64,000 nucleotides of DNA, from the NCBI GenBank assembly GCA_001599815.1, contig BCIA01000003.1, positions 868,001-932,000 on the forward strand. Reading direction: 5' to 3'. This stretch comes from Furcasterigmium furcatum. Its lineage: Eukaryota > Ascomycota > Sordariomycetes > Glomerellales > Plectosphaerellaceae. Within the stretch, counting starts at the first letter, position 1, and each line of letters opens with the position of its first letter. Of the stretch, positions 11,857-21,653 are shown one piece after another. The position numbers and the translations under genes are program-made. The notes beneath the pieces are model-generated. The model did not search any database. It was not told the DNA's origin and was given only the letters and a program-made list of their open reading frames with translations.

Positions 11857-12327
11857 TTAGGGTCGTCGCTTGATGTTTCGGCTCGGGGCATCGCTGTCCT
11901 TCGTCGGCGTACCGCGTACTTGGTTCTTGAGCTCCTCGAAAAAGTACCTCGAGAATCTCCGTTGTCTGTCTGGTCTCGGATCACCTGGACCGGCGGGGTT
12001 AGCAAAGTTGGGAGAGAAGATGGCCCAACGACTACGGCCACCACCACAACTTACGGCTTGCCTCGCCCTGTCGCAACGGATTGTGGGGATCGCCCCCCTT
12101 CTCGATATGCTCGAGTTTCTTCTGGAGCTGGACGAGGCCTCTTTTCACGGCTGGGCTGTTCAGGAGCTGCGATTGCGTCGGTCAGTTCGGTCGGCTGCGC
12201 CGGGATGGGAGGAATCGTCTTACTGCCTGCGAGCGTGGTGTTAGCTTGTTTGACCCCAGGGGAGATAGAAGAGCTGACTTACATCGGCCGCCATAATGTA
12301 GCGGATGATGAGGTTCCAGGGCGCCAT
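11857..12327 (-). CDS. small three-exon protein of unknown function (94 aa)
   Basis: Found by joining exons 12283-12327, 12055-12166 and 11857-11984. All borders are canonical GT/AG and the joined length of 285 nt is an exact number of codons with no internal stop. The protein begins MAPWNLIIRYIMAAD, continues LLNSPAVKRGLVQLQKKLEH and ends in a very basic, Arg/Lys-rich tail with RRFSRYFFEELKNQV. The N-terminal 20 residues are hydrophobic and amphipathic, followed by a predicted basic helix, which would suit a mitochondrial or membrane-associated small protein. That is inference only. I do not recognise the family. The clean frame across three exons, each too short to stand out alone, is the main evidence that it is real. 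Confidence 0.6.
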
Positions 12328-12949
12328 GGCTGCGGGTGTTGTTGCTGCTGCTTGGTTATGCTTGATCGCAAATCGAGAATCGAGAAATCGCGAGTGTCAC
12401 TGTTTGGACTTTGGGCGTCGCCCCACGACAGAGTGGAAAATCGATTAGTCATCACCGACGCTGCTTAGTCAGACTGGACCTGAGCGCTCACACTGACTGC
12501 TTTCTCACTTTGGCCCTACGCCGACAAGTGGGAGTCAAGATCGGTTATGATTTCGACAAATTCTCTGCTTGGTGCCAGAAGTAGAACAGCCTGATTTGCT
12601 ATCTCAAAGATGGGACTGCAGCGCTGTCGCATGGCCGCCGTCACACGTCTTGTCCCGGAGCAGCCAGGTCACTTGCACCGCCTCCGACGGACTCATTCAT
12701 CCCGCTATGAAAGTGGAAGAAGCTGGTCGAGATCGAAACTACAAGGAATGGGTTGCCTGTTTGATGAGACAACACGAAGCCGACACAGAAAGGTCACATT
12801 GCACGCTGGGTTCTCATCTGTCACCCATCTGGGAATCACTCTGCCATGGGAAAGCTGTGTTCGGAGAAACACGGATTAAGGTATGATTATAGGTTTAGGA
12901 CCTAAGATTGAACACTCATGCCATCCCCATGTAAACTTTCCGATCGACT
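12328..12949. other. intergenic, nothing recognised
   Basis: Promoter side of the 94-residue gene and 3' flank of the acid phosphatase. Two overlapping plus-strand frames near 12569-12886 have no family signal. Confidence 0.5.
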
Positions 12950-14241
12950 TTACTCGGCCGGGCACTCAGCAGACTCCGTCGGCTCCGGCAGACCCGAGCT
13001 CGTGGTCGCCGCGCAGACACACCCGCCGGCACCGCTGGAGATAGGGGGCGAGTCACAGGTCGAGTACGGCTCGTGGGACTCGAAGGTCGGCGTGGGCTGC
13101 AGCTGGATGACCTCACCCTTAACGAGGACGGGGATGATCTGGCCGGTGGCGAGGCGGAAGGCGCGGTGGTTCAGCGCGCGGAGGAGGCGGGTGATGGCGC
13201 CCGAGTGCGCGGTGATGCTGAGCCAGGTCTTGTCGTCGGTGCGGAAGACGTCGTCGAGGACCTCCTTGGCGCGGACCTCGAAGGCGGCGTCCGTCTCGGC
13301 CTCGTCGTGGCGCCAGAGCTCGTCGAACTCGGTGAAGCCCTCCTCGAACTGGAGCATGGGGAGCGTCTCGGAGATGTAGGTCTTGTTGGAGCGCCAGTTG
13401 CAGGTGTGCACGGTCATGCCTGGACACGGGGGTCAGCTTGCTGGAAGTCTCTTAGGATAGCTGGGATTACCCACCCTCACGGAAGCCCTCCTTCACGATG
13501 GGGGTGAAGGGCCTGTCGGCCGGGACCTCGATGTCGCCGAAGGTCAGGTTGGCGGTAATCGTGCAGCGGCTGAGGGGGCTGGAGTAGTACGACTCGAAGA
13601 AGGGCATCTTGTCGGTCGCATAGCGCTCCTTGAAGTAGGCGTTGGCCTTGAAAGCCTCGCGGTCGCCAGCAGGGGTCAGAAGAGCGTCAGCCCAGCGGGC
13701 CGTGCTGTTGCCCTGCTGCTCGGCCCAGTAGCACTGTGGGTTGTCAGTATGGTGATCCTGATTCTGGAGGCCAATGATTGGGGTACTTACGTTCCATGCC
13801 GGGGTGCCGTAGAAGGACTCGGCGGCGTTGTGCCAGCCCTCACCATGGCGGCCCATGAAGAGGATCTTGTACTGGACGTTGCCGTCCTTCTGACAGCCAT
13901 TGTTGAGGTAGTCGAGCCAGGCCTCGAGCCTCTGCCACTGCGACTTCTCGCCCTTGGGGTCGAAGTGCTTGTCAGTCGGGTAGGACCTCTCGATCAGCCC
14001 GAAGTTGACGGTGGCCTGGGTTGTGTCAGTGAGAGGCGTCTGGAGCAACGCGCAGGAGAGTGCCATGTCGGCTGTCACTCACGTAGTCGAACCCGGTAGG
14101 GTTGGTGGCAGCATCGTCCTGCAGGAAGTAGCCAGGAACCGAGGTGAAGTTGATCGACTTGCCCTCAGCCTCTTCCCATGTCCATTGGGCAAGGGCGGCG
14201 GGGACGAAAGCGAGTGCGGCGGAGACGATAGAACCCTTCAT
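12950..14241 (-). CDS. secreted histidine-phosphatase-superfamily protein
   Basis: Branch-1-like histidine phosphatase of roughly 345 residues in four exons. The ATG at 14241 opens a clear signal peptide (MKGSIVSAALAFVPAALA, cleavage before QWTWEEAEG). The catalytic motif is GRHGEGWHNAAE, the RHG signature that carries the phosphohistidine. The second half contains SPLSRCTITANLTF, the acidic-loop region MLQFEEGFTEFDELWRHDEA, and the second catalytic histidine in SITAHSGAITRLLRAL, as expected for the fold. The C-terminus carries a short Cys-containing tail, GAGGCVCAATTSSGLPEP. It would hydrolyse phosphomonoesters outside the cell, for phosphate scavenging or on an unknown sugar or nucleotide phosphate. 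It sits between other secreted enzymes, but each has its own promoter. Confidence 0.88.
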
Positions 14242-15060
14242 CTTGACAATGGCTGGAGTTGCGTGGCACGGAAGACGGAAGATCTCGAATGCAGATCGGA
14301 TCGCCGGCCCAGCGGCCCCTTATATAGGCCACGCCGGCGCACTCTTTTGCGTGCCTAAATTGTCATTTCGAACCCGGTGCAATGGTCGGACTGCGCGCGC
14401 TATCTCGCGGTAGTCCGGCGTGTTCTCGACGGTCATTTCGGGGATGATTCCCAAGTCGCTCACCACGTGCTCTTTTGGCGCAGTTCTTCATGTGAAAGCA
14501 TGAACTATCCCCAACTCCATGACGTTGTCGATGGACCCCTGCGATTCCCAATGCCTTCGAAACGTGCCCTCGCCATGTGGATACACTGACGGCTTCCTTG
14601 CCAGGATGGCCTGGGTGCTGACCGAGCTAACCCAGGACCGGCCCAAAACGTGGGCGTCTGTCCCGGCCATGTTGCCCGATTCCGCAGGATGTCACGTTGA
14701 AAGACGGAATCGAAGCTTTAAAGGGTTATCGATTGCCGGCTTGGCCTGCCGGTAGAGGTGGGTGCCGTTGAACGACCCCTGAGCCTGGGGTCTTGGCCCG
14801 GAACACTGGTTCTCTCCGGGCGCGCGGTGTTGGCTATCCTCGCAGGGCTCTTCTGCAATAAGGCGGAGCTGTGCTGAATCTCAGGCTGTGAACTTTAATT
14901 GTCGCTTCCGGAGGATCCATGCTGAGGGCGTGGAGAAGGCAGTACTGCTATAGATCTTCGTGTTCTTCTCAGTCCACCCTCGAAGACACGTGCAAGCATC
15001 AAGATCTCCAGTCTAGTTTACATGCGCGACATCCTTGCCCGTGGCTGCTATCCAGAAAAT
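14242..15060. other. intergenic
   Basis: Contains the acid phosphatase promoter and the 3' flank of the polysaccharide lyase gene. No additional gene-like frame was found. Confidence 0.5.
14320..14327 (-). promoter_or_regulatory. TATA box of the acid phosphatase gene
   Basis: On the minus strand the sequence reads CCTATATAAGG, about 80 bp upstream of the ATG at 14241, a normal distance for a fungal TATA element. Confidence 0.6.
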
Positions 15061-16305
15061 TTATCCGGCGATGTTGTCCAGCTGATGCGGCGCCGGCCTC
15101 AACACGTACAGATCTCCGCCAGGCGGCGCGGGCAACTTGGGCACCACCCTCTTGGCCTTGCACATCCCGGCATCCGCTGCTCCCTGGACATTGTCCGTCG
15201 CGGCATACTCAATGAAGCCAATGTCCTCGTAGGGCCAAGCACTCTGGCCCTCCACCGCCGCCTCGAGTAGGACCTCCGTCGCGCGGAACAGAGTCTGACC
15301 CTCCGGCCCGCGGTAACCAAACAGGTCGACGCCAACCTTCTCCGACACGAGCGCCCAGCGCAGATACGCGCCCAAATTGAAGTTGGCATAATGCCAGGGA
15401 CGTGTGCGCGATAGTTCTCCGGGTTGAGATCCGTTTCCTGCGATCTGGTAGTTGATCAGCGGCTTGGCCACCTCCGAGTACTCAGCCGCGAGGTCTTCGT
15501 CGCCTACGAACAGGGCGATGGCGGCGACCTGCATGTTGGCGAACGTGCCGTGGTTATTTCGCGCTGCGTTCTCTTCGATGCCGAACGGGGAGTCCTTCAG
15601 CCATGTGAGGAATGCGCGGTTCCACCCCAAGAACGCCTCTTGGTTCTGTTCGTGCCAGCCCGGCGCGTTTGTGGACGCCAGAATGGCAGCGGCGTCTAGG
15701 ATGTTGGTGTACTCCTGGCTGAAGTCAATGATACCGATGGCGCGTCCCGTGTTGCGGCAAGGGATGATCTGGGCGTGGTTCAGGTGCGGTGTCATGGCGG
15801 TGTCCTCGTCGATGAACCAGGTTTGCAGGATGCGGGAGGCGTGCTCGGCGTACTTTGCCTCGCGGGTGTAGTACCACGCTAGGGAGAGGGTGTAAGTCGA
15901 GTTGAACATGCGGCGGCGCATGCCGTGGTCGGTGTAGCTTTCGACTTCGGGGTTGCGCTGGCCGTCGCGTTGGACGTAGGGGCATCCGTCAGGGGTGTCA
16001 CTGGGCCACCAATAGGGAGCCTGGGAGGCATAGTCGTGAATATTGCCGCTGGGGGGAACCTTTTCCTTGTCTGTGACAGTCCAGGGACCTTGTCCGAGCC
16101 AGTTGTCGGCCTGGGTGAGGAGATTGGCGAGTGCGGTCGTGTATCTGGGCTCGCCCTGGCTGATGCGGTTTCTGGCGGCGACGAGACGGCGGCCATCGAT
16201 GACGACTGTGTTGGGTGGCTTCTCATCCGCAGGGCCTTCAGTGGGCAACGCAACTGAAAGTCCGAGGAGCCCCGTAGACAACAGGGAGAAAATGGATAGC
16301 TTCAT
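15061..16305 (-). CDS. secreted alginate-lyase-fold polysaccharide lyase (PF05426 type)
   Basis: Single-exon gene for 414 residues. The ATG at 16305 is the first true ATG and starts the signal peptide MKLSIFSLLSTGLLGLSVAL. The mature protein is an alpha/alpha-barrel of the alginate_lyase family. Visible signatures are ASQAPYWWPSDTPDGCPY, YTDHGMRRRMFNSTYTLSLA, HLNHAQIIPCRNTGRAIGII and the conserved catalytic-site segment ENAARNNHGTFANMQVAAIA, with the Asn-His pair. Fungal members of this fold cleave uronic-acid polymers such as glucuronan by beta-elimination, and a plant-wall or fungal-wall uronan is the likely substrate here. The C-terminus ends with a short extra tail, LRPAPHQLDNIAG. Absence of introns contrasts with most neighbours. 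Confidence in the fold is high and in the exact polymer low. Confidence 0.87.
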   Translation of the reverse strand: MKLSIFSLLSTGLLGLSVALPTEGPADEKPPNTVVIDGRRLVAARNRISQGEPRYTTALANLLTQADNWLGQGPWTVTDKEKVPPSGNIHDYASQAPYWWPSDTPDGCPYVQRDGQRNPEVESYTDHGMRRRMFNSTYTLSLAWYYTREAKYAEHASRILQTWFIDEDTAMTPHLNHAQIIPCRNTGRAIGIIDFSQEYTNILDAAAILASTNAPGWHEQNQEAFLGWNRAFLTWLKDSPFGIEENAARNNHGTFANMQVAAIALFVGDEDLAAEYSEVAKPLINYQIAGNGSQPGELSRTRPWHYANFNLGAYLRWALVSEKVGVDLFGYRGPEGQTLFRATEVLLEAAVEGQSAWPYEDIGFIEYAATDNVQGAADAGMCKAKRVVPKLPAPPGGDLYVLRPAPHQLDNIAG

Positions 16306-16420
16306 GGCGTTTGAATCGGGGGGCAAGAATTGAGATGTACTAGGTTGGCAGCTGGAAGACCCGGTCCAATGGTTGCATGTGTGACAGGACTCGGAATAAT
16401 AGTCGGTAGTTAGATCTCCT

Positions 16421-16428
16421 ATTTATAG
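16421..16428 (-). promoter_or_regulatory. TATA box of the polysaccharide lyase gene
   Basis: Minus strand reads GACTATAAATAGG about 115 bp upstream of the ATG at 16305. A spliceless, TATA-driven gene suits inducible expression. Confidence 0.5.
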
Positions 16429-17822
16429 TCCATATCTGAGATTCCGTGACTTTGGCTAATCCCAGCCACACTTGTCTATCCACCACGAGGCTGTCAGTCG
16501 GCCTTGTTGGCATCGCAGGTCAGGCTAGGCTCAGGCGTCTTGTTATTCCACCAGTCGGCATGAGCCCTTCAACGCCGTTAGGAGTTCCCCGTGATGCCTG
16601 TGGGCAGACTCCCGGCAGGACAACGGCCATTACCAATACTTGCGGGGTTTACCCCATGGGCAAACCATCTTGGCGACGAGCTAGTCCAGGGTGATCGGCG
16701 ACACTGCTGTGAACGCCGGAGATTTACGACCAAGCCGTTGCTTGGCTCTGGTGGTTGTGACTGAGGGGGATGTTACGTACCATCTCGGGATCTGAGCTAG
16801 CATGCCGTGTGCTACTCCTAAAGGAGAAGCTGGCATGTCATAACCCCTGGATTTGGAGACCAACCACCACTTCTCGTGAGAAAAAGCCGAGCGGGGCAAA
16901 ACCGGGGAAAACGTAAAACCCCTTGGCCGAGGATGTCAACTTCAAGTTGCCGGAATAATTTGTGATTCTGTGCTCAAGGCCTCTCAACATGGCGGGTTAC
17001 GCCACTCGGGAGATGCCAGGCGGGATGGACCTGCACCATTACGTCGACTGTTTTCTGAACGAGGGTAGCTGGAGATTTTCATGAGCTGAACACAAGCCGG
17101 ACACGATTATTCCGTCGAGACGAGACCTGTCTGGGGGTTGGAAAGGTTCTCGAACTTTCGAAGACCCCATCCAGGGTCGTCCTTCGGCTTGCTAGACTCA
17201 TTGCCTGTCCAGATCCAGCTTCGGGCCTGGCCAGCATTACTGTTGCCAGATGTCTATCGACCTCTTCTTTCTGCTGGTAGAAGCGAGTCCCTTGACCTTT
17301 ACTAAGGCGCTGGGAGTCGTGCCCCGGCGTTGGTGACGGCCCGGAGATTGCGCAACTCTTGCCTCAATCCTTGGGCCGTTGTACAATCAACCAACAAAGC
17401 ATCCTTTTCCGCCCAAGCGCCGCCCATTTCGACCTTAAGCCCTACCTCAACAGGTCCATCGCCGCTCCCGGTCTTCATCTACATCAATTTCCCTTGGATG
17501 ACGACTACAGCCACGGCAATCCTTCCCTCACGTCAAAAAGCCCCTGGTGGAGGCAAGGCTCGCTCGACACTGCCAGCCAGGCCGGTTGCTTGCTCGGCTG
17601 CTCGACCAGTAGTATCATATCGCGGTTCCCCTCTGCTAGGAGTAGCAGCTTGCGATCCGCGCCACTGCCTCATAATCATATCTGCGTCAGAGGAACTTTC
17701 TCATTTCGCGCTCGAGTTGTCGTAAGGAGTAATCGTGCATCCCTGACTGCTTTGGTTGACGAGAGCACAGCCCGTTCCGACACGTCAGCAACAGGCTCGC
17801 ACGCAAACCCATGCGGGTCCAC

Positions 17823-17935
17823 GGGAACTTTTATGCAGGGAACTTTTATGCAGGGAACTTTTATGCACCTTTTTGACGAATCGGTAACCTGGAATACCTT
17901 GACTTCTAGATCATCCGGGAGCTCCTCTGTCATCA
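17823..17935 (+). repeat. three tandem 15-bp units plus conserved flank (copy A)
   Basis: GGGAACTTTTATGCA occurs three times in a row at 17823, 17838 and 17853. It is followed by cctttttgacgaatcgg and, after a variable stretch, by atcatccgggag. The same arrangement, diverged and with two units, occurs at 21468-21550 (copy B). The two copies lie on either side of the hydrolase/reductase gene pair. They could be remnants of a transposed or segmentally duplicated sequence. Confidence 0.85.
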
Positions 17936-18194
17936 CCACCGGCCAGTACGTATGTACAATCCCCCTCCCCGAGAACCAGGTTCACATTGTGACCTATCAG
18001 CGGCATGTCTGTGGTTCTCAAGATTGTTCCAATTTGCAGTCAGGTAGTATTCCGGCTGGGGAACTCGGTCGGAAACTATTTTGAGGTTCCATACGACAGG
18101 GGATTGCGCAACACGGCCAGAGCTGCAAACGAAGAGACCTGGTTTGGTCCTTGTTACTGGAATCAAATCGAAGGTCCCAGGGTATGAAATTTGG

Positions 18195-18203
18195 ATATAA
18201 AAG
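18195..18203 (+). promoter_or_regulatory. TATA box of the alpha/beta hydrolase gene
   Basis: GGATATAAAAG lies about 110 bp upstream of the ATG at 18311. Confidence 0.55.
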
Positions 18204-18310
18204 ATTGCGGTCCGGTGTCCATTTGTAGATGTACACCAGCAACTCAGCATCTAGCCCCCCATCCCGCCGCTTCAACCTGCCTAGAACTCGTCCTCTCTTG
18301 ATTCAACACG

Positions 18311-19444
18311 ATGGTTTCTACGTTGAAGCCTTTTGTGGCAGCACTCGCCCTAGCAGCCTCTGCTGCCGGCCGGACCGTAAGCACGAAGAAGTTCACCACC
18401 ACCGACGGTACAACCTACACGTACGATCACGCGCCGCCCTCGACCAATGGCTCTCTCCCAACGGTACTCTTCGTACATGGCTTCCCATCGACGCGACACG
18501 ACTGGCTTTATCAAATGCAGGTTCTCACCGACGCGGGATTCGGGGTTGTTGCTCCCGATACTCTGGGGTCTGGCGGGACCGACAAGCCACTCGAACTTTC
18601 CCTCTACCGTGCAAAGAGACAGGCGGACCACTTGGCCGAGCTTCTCACGCATGAAGACCTGGATCAGGTCATCGGTGTAGGCCACGACTGGGGCAGCTAT
18701 CTTCTTTCGAGGGTCTACGTCTACCATCCAGATCGGTTCCAGAAGCTAGCCTTTCTTTCCGTCGGATACGCACCACCTGGCTTCAATGTGGACATCGACG
18801 CGAACAACGCGCAATCTCTCAAGAACTTCGGTTATACCCGATCCGGCTACTGGTACTTCTTTTTCGCACATGATGCCCCGGCACTGATAACACAACATGT
18901 AAGTAGTGCAGTCTATATGATCTATCTTTTCTCGTCATTGATCCGCACTGACCGTTGATCTTTATAGCTCGAGTCATTTTATCACGCTGTCTACGCCGCG
19001 AATACCACGGATGTCGCTAGTAGCATTGCTCATCTCGGCGCTCTTCGGGCTTGGCTTCAGAACGATAACAAAACTTCTCTTGCGCATTGGGACACGCAGG
19101 AGCATAAGGATGCATGGATGAGTGCGTTCAGTTTACCCAACGCTACCGAAGCCTCCTTGGCCCCTTACAGACGTGTTCTTGCCGGGACAGACGTCCAGGA
19201 TGAGGCTGAGCTGGAATTTGACGACATCTCTATCAAGGTCCCAGTGCTGCTTATCGGATCCCCAGAGGATAGACTCTCACCCGGACCGGAGATGGCAGGT
19301 CAGACTGAGCCGTTTGCCCTCAAGGGAGTAGAGGAACACCAACTCAGTGGAGGGCACTGGATTATGATGGAGCACGCCGAGGAGGTCGCCGAGATCCTGA
19401 AGGACTTTGCCACACCTACGCGCAACTGCTATCACGATACTTAG
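18311..19444 (+). CDS. secreted epoxide-hydrolase-like alpha/beta hydrolase
   Basis: 354 residues in two exons, 18311-18898 and 18968-19444. The signal peptide is MVSTLKPFVAALALAASAAG. The alpha/beta hydrolase core shows the oxyanion motif HGFPSTRHDW, then GLGSGGTDKP-like strand-loop sequence (TLGSGGTDKP), and the nucleophile elbow GVGHDWGSYL. Here the nucleophile is aspartate (HDWG), as in epoxide hydrolases, rather than serine. The charge-relay acid lies in GSPEDRLS and the catalytic histidine in GGHWIMMEHAEEVAE. It would open an epoxide to a diol or hydrolyse a related small molecule, outside the cell or in the secretory path. The gene converges on the reductase at 19619-20704 with only 174 bp between stops, so it may belong to the PKS cluster. 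A role in metabolite maturation or detoxification is inference. Confidence 0.87.
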
Positions 19445-19618
19445 TACTGATGGGAAAGAATCATGGGAAGCAATCTGCTATAAACATGTCCTCTTCTTTG
19501 CATGCGCCCCTCAGCACTGCCAGGGGCGTCTTGTCCTCTTCCGCGGTCATTCTCAACCTGAGCAAATCCCTGCCGGGGGCATCGTGAACCCCAGCTTGAG
19601 CATTTGTAGACTGGCCAG

Positions 19619-20704
19619 TTACGAACTCGCGTTTCTCTTGAACACCATGTCAATAACGTCATCCGCACCAGTCCTCGGCACACTCGGCAAGGAGTCCGCC
19701 GCGATGATGTCTTGCATGCCCTGAACCAACGAGTCCTCCAGACTCTTAAACCCATCCCTCCCCATCAGGCAAAGCACTTCGGCCGCTCGGCTACTATCCA
19801 CATGCCCAATGTCAACTGCGGCGTCGTCGACCTGTCGGACCATCTTGCTGCGCTCGGGGAACCGGCGGCCCAGGATCTCAACAATTCCTTTCCAGGAGAA
19901 CGGTTCGGCCATGGCCAGCAGACGTTCATTTTGGACCTCCTCGAGCGTCAAGGCTGCTAGGTGTAGCAGAGCCGTGTCCTCGGTGTTGACGAACCATTGA
20001 TTGGGCGTGAAGACGGGGCCCAGGGGGTATCCTTTGTCCAACGAGTTGAGCAGAGTTGCGCTGCTCGGGTAGCCGAGGTGCTTGATCGCGACAATCGGCC
20101 CGAAGTTGACGTTGGGCAGAACACTGCTGAAGCCGAAGTGCGGCTTGTTCTTGCGGACAAGCTCAAAGGCCGCTCGCTCAGACTGGACCTTCGCCGCAGC
20201 GTAGATCAGCATGCTGCGCTGCTGGGAGCCGTGTGACTCGGCCGGCTTCTTGACCTCCTCGAGGGCCTCGTCGTTCCATGTCTCGGTCGTGATCTTGTAC
20301 TCGACTCCGGGAAGTTCGTTGGCGCAAGCCGCCTTCGCCGAGGTCAAAACGATTCGCTTCACGCTGGGCTCCTTGGAAGCCGCCTCCATGAGGTTCGTCA
20401 CGCCCTTCACGGCTTTCTCGATGACGACCGGGTCGTGGGTGAAGGAGACATCTGCAGCCATGTGGATGACGCCATCTACTCCCTTGACGGCTTCGTCGAA
20501 AGCATGGTCGTTGGCAAAATCGGATATCTCGGTGAGGGAGAAGTTCGGGCCGAAATACGACGGCATCCAGTCGTATTTTGCGACGGAGCGGACCGTGCCG
20601 CGGACCCTGTAACCACGGTCGAGCAGGACCTTGGCTGTCACGCTGGCGATGTAGCCATTGGCACCGGTGAGGAGAATAAGACCTTGCGGGGGCACAACTG
20701 GCAT
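19619..20704 (-). CDS. NAD(P)-dependent reductase, extended SDR (DFR/GRE2-like)
   Basis: Intronless gene for 361 residues. The N-terminal Rossmann motif is TGANGYIAS (GxxGxxA), with RVRGTVRSVAKYD following and an arginine pair suggesting NADPH preference. The catalytic Tyr-Lys pair is YAAAKVQSE, preceded by the strand SVKRIVLTSAKAA. The closest functional relatives are dihydroflavonol-4-reductase-like and methylglyoxal/aldehyde reductases, which reduce ketones or aldehydes. No signal peptide is visible, so it is cytosolic. It lies 949 bp downstream of the PKS stop on the same strand and can be expected to reduce a carbonyl of the polyketide product. The ATG at 20704 gives the Rossmann motif at the normal distance (residue 13). 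Pathway membership is inferred from position only. Confidence 0.88.
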   Translation of the reverse strand: MPVVPPQGLILLTGANGYIASVTAKVLLDRGYRVRGTVRSVAKYDWMPSYFGPNFSLTEISDFANDHAFDEAVKGVDGVIHMAADVSFTHDPVVIEKAVKGVTNLMEAASKEPSVKRIVLTSAKAACANELPGVEYKITTETWNDEALEEVKKPAESHGSQQRSMLIYAAAKVQSERAAFELVRKNKPHFGFSSVLPNVNFGPIVAIKHLGYPSSATLLNSLDKGYPLGPVFTPNQWFVNTEDTALLHLAALTLEEVQNERLLAMAEPFSWKGIVEILGRRFPERSKMVRQVDDAAVDIGHVDSSRAAEVLCLMGRDGFKSLEDSLVQGMQDIIAADSLPSVPRTGADDVIDMVFKRNASS

Positions 20705-20789
20705 TTTGACTGATTTGCGGGGAGACGGAAGGCAATGAGGTTCCAGGGCTGTGACACCGGAGTTGAGTGGAGAGTGGCGGGTGGCCGAA

Positions 20790-20797
20790 CTTTATAC
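20790..20797 (-). promoter_or_regulatory. TATA box of the reductase gene
   Basis: Minus strand reads GTATAAAG about 90 bp upstream of the ATG at 20704. Confidence 0.55.
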
Positions 20798-21467
20798 AGC
20801 GACCCCGCGGTCTTGAGGTCTACGGGACAACATTGACTGCCTAACAAGTTCCCAAACCGGAATACGAATACTACCTACCTCCAAAGTCCCGAATCGGAAC
20901 AATCTTAAGAACCACAGGCACGCCGCTGATAGGTCACAAAGTGAACCGAGTTCCCGGGGAGGGGGTGTACGTTCTGAGAGCCAGTGGTGATTACTGAGGT
21001 GTACTTCGATCATGGCGGATGTCCGGGCTTTAGACTTAGGACCGGCAGCCGGGGGTTAATGAGAAATAGTGCTTACATTCATACAAGTTAAGTTGATGTC
21101 TATTACGAATCAACTTTTCACCGGTCAGCAGGTTGCAGGAGAATATGTTGGCCCATAAATTATCTCGAAGGGGCGAATAGCGCTGCCAAGGGTATCCATG
21201 GCCGTCCATGGATGAGTGGCGGGGATGCGCAACCTTCCAGGCGACACGAAAGCGGGAAGTTTCCCCGTTATCCAGGGCACACAGAGACAGTCGGACCTGG
21301 CCCCCTACTTGTTAAAGCCAGGAACATGTGCACGCCTAATTCAAAAGAGTCCCTTCGTTTTTGGCGTACCTTTTTAACTTGGGTAGGTTGTCATTGCAAA
21401 TCGGAAACTTGAGATTTTTGGTCCCCGCCAATTTCTAATTACCAAAGCCGGTGCATGACTGCCTGAA

Positions 21468-21550
21468 TGGAACCTTTATGCATGGAACTTTTGTGCACCT
21501 TTTGACGAATCGGAACCCGGAAATGTTTGACTCTCGGATCATCCGGGAGT
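21468..21550 (+). repeat. two 15-bp units plus conserved flank (copy B)
   Basis: The units TGGAACCTTTATGCA and TGGAACTTTTGTGCA are followed by ccttttgacgaatcgga and later by ggatcatccgggag, matching copy A at 17823-17935 in order and orientation with scattered changes. Copy B lies just beyond the PKS stop codon. Confidence 0.85.
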
Positions 21551-21653
21551 GTACCATGGGGATAGACGACGGCACTGACATGCTCAAAACAGCGTTTCTT
21601 ATTGCAATAAATACATGCGGGTAAAAGGATATTCAAAACAAAAGCCCAACCCA

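Larger units (their letters stand above)
16306..18310. other. 2 kb intergenic with a repeat block
   Basis: Contains promoters of two divergent genes and the 15-bp repeat block annotated separately. A 241-codon plus-strand frame at 17359-18084 runs through the repeat and has no domain signal, so it is not called. Confidence 0.5.
20705..21653. other. intergenic between reductase and PKS
   Basis: Holds the reductase promoter, the PKS 3' flank and repeat copy B. No gene-like frame is present. Confidence 0.5.

Noticed and set aside
17359..18084. 241-codon plus-strand frame across the 15-bp repeats
   Set aside because: The repeat would be translated as GTFMQ units, but the rest has no motif, and the frame ends just before the TATA box of the next gene. 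It is regarded as non-coding.
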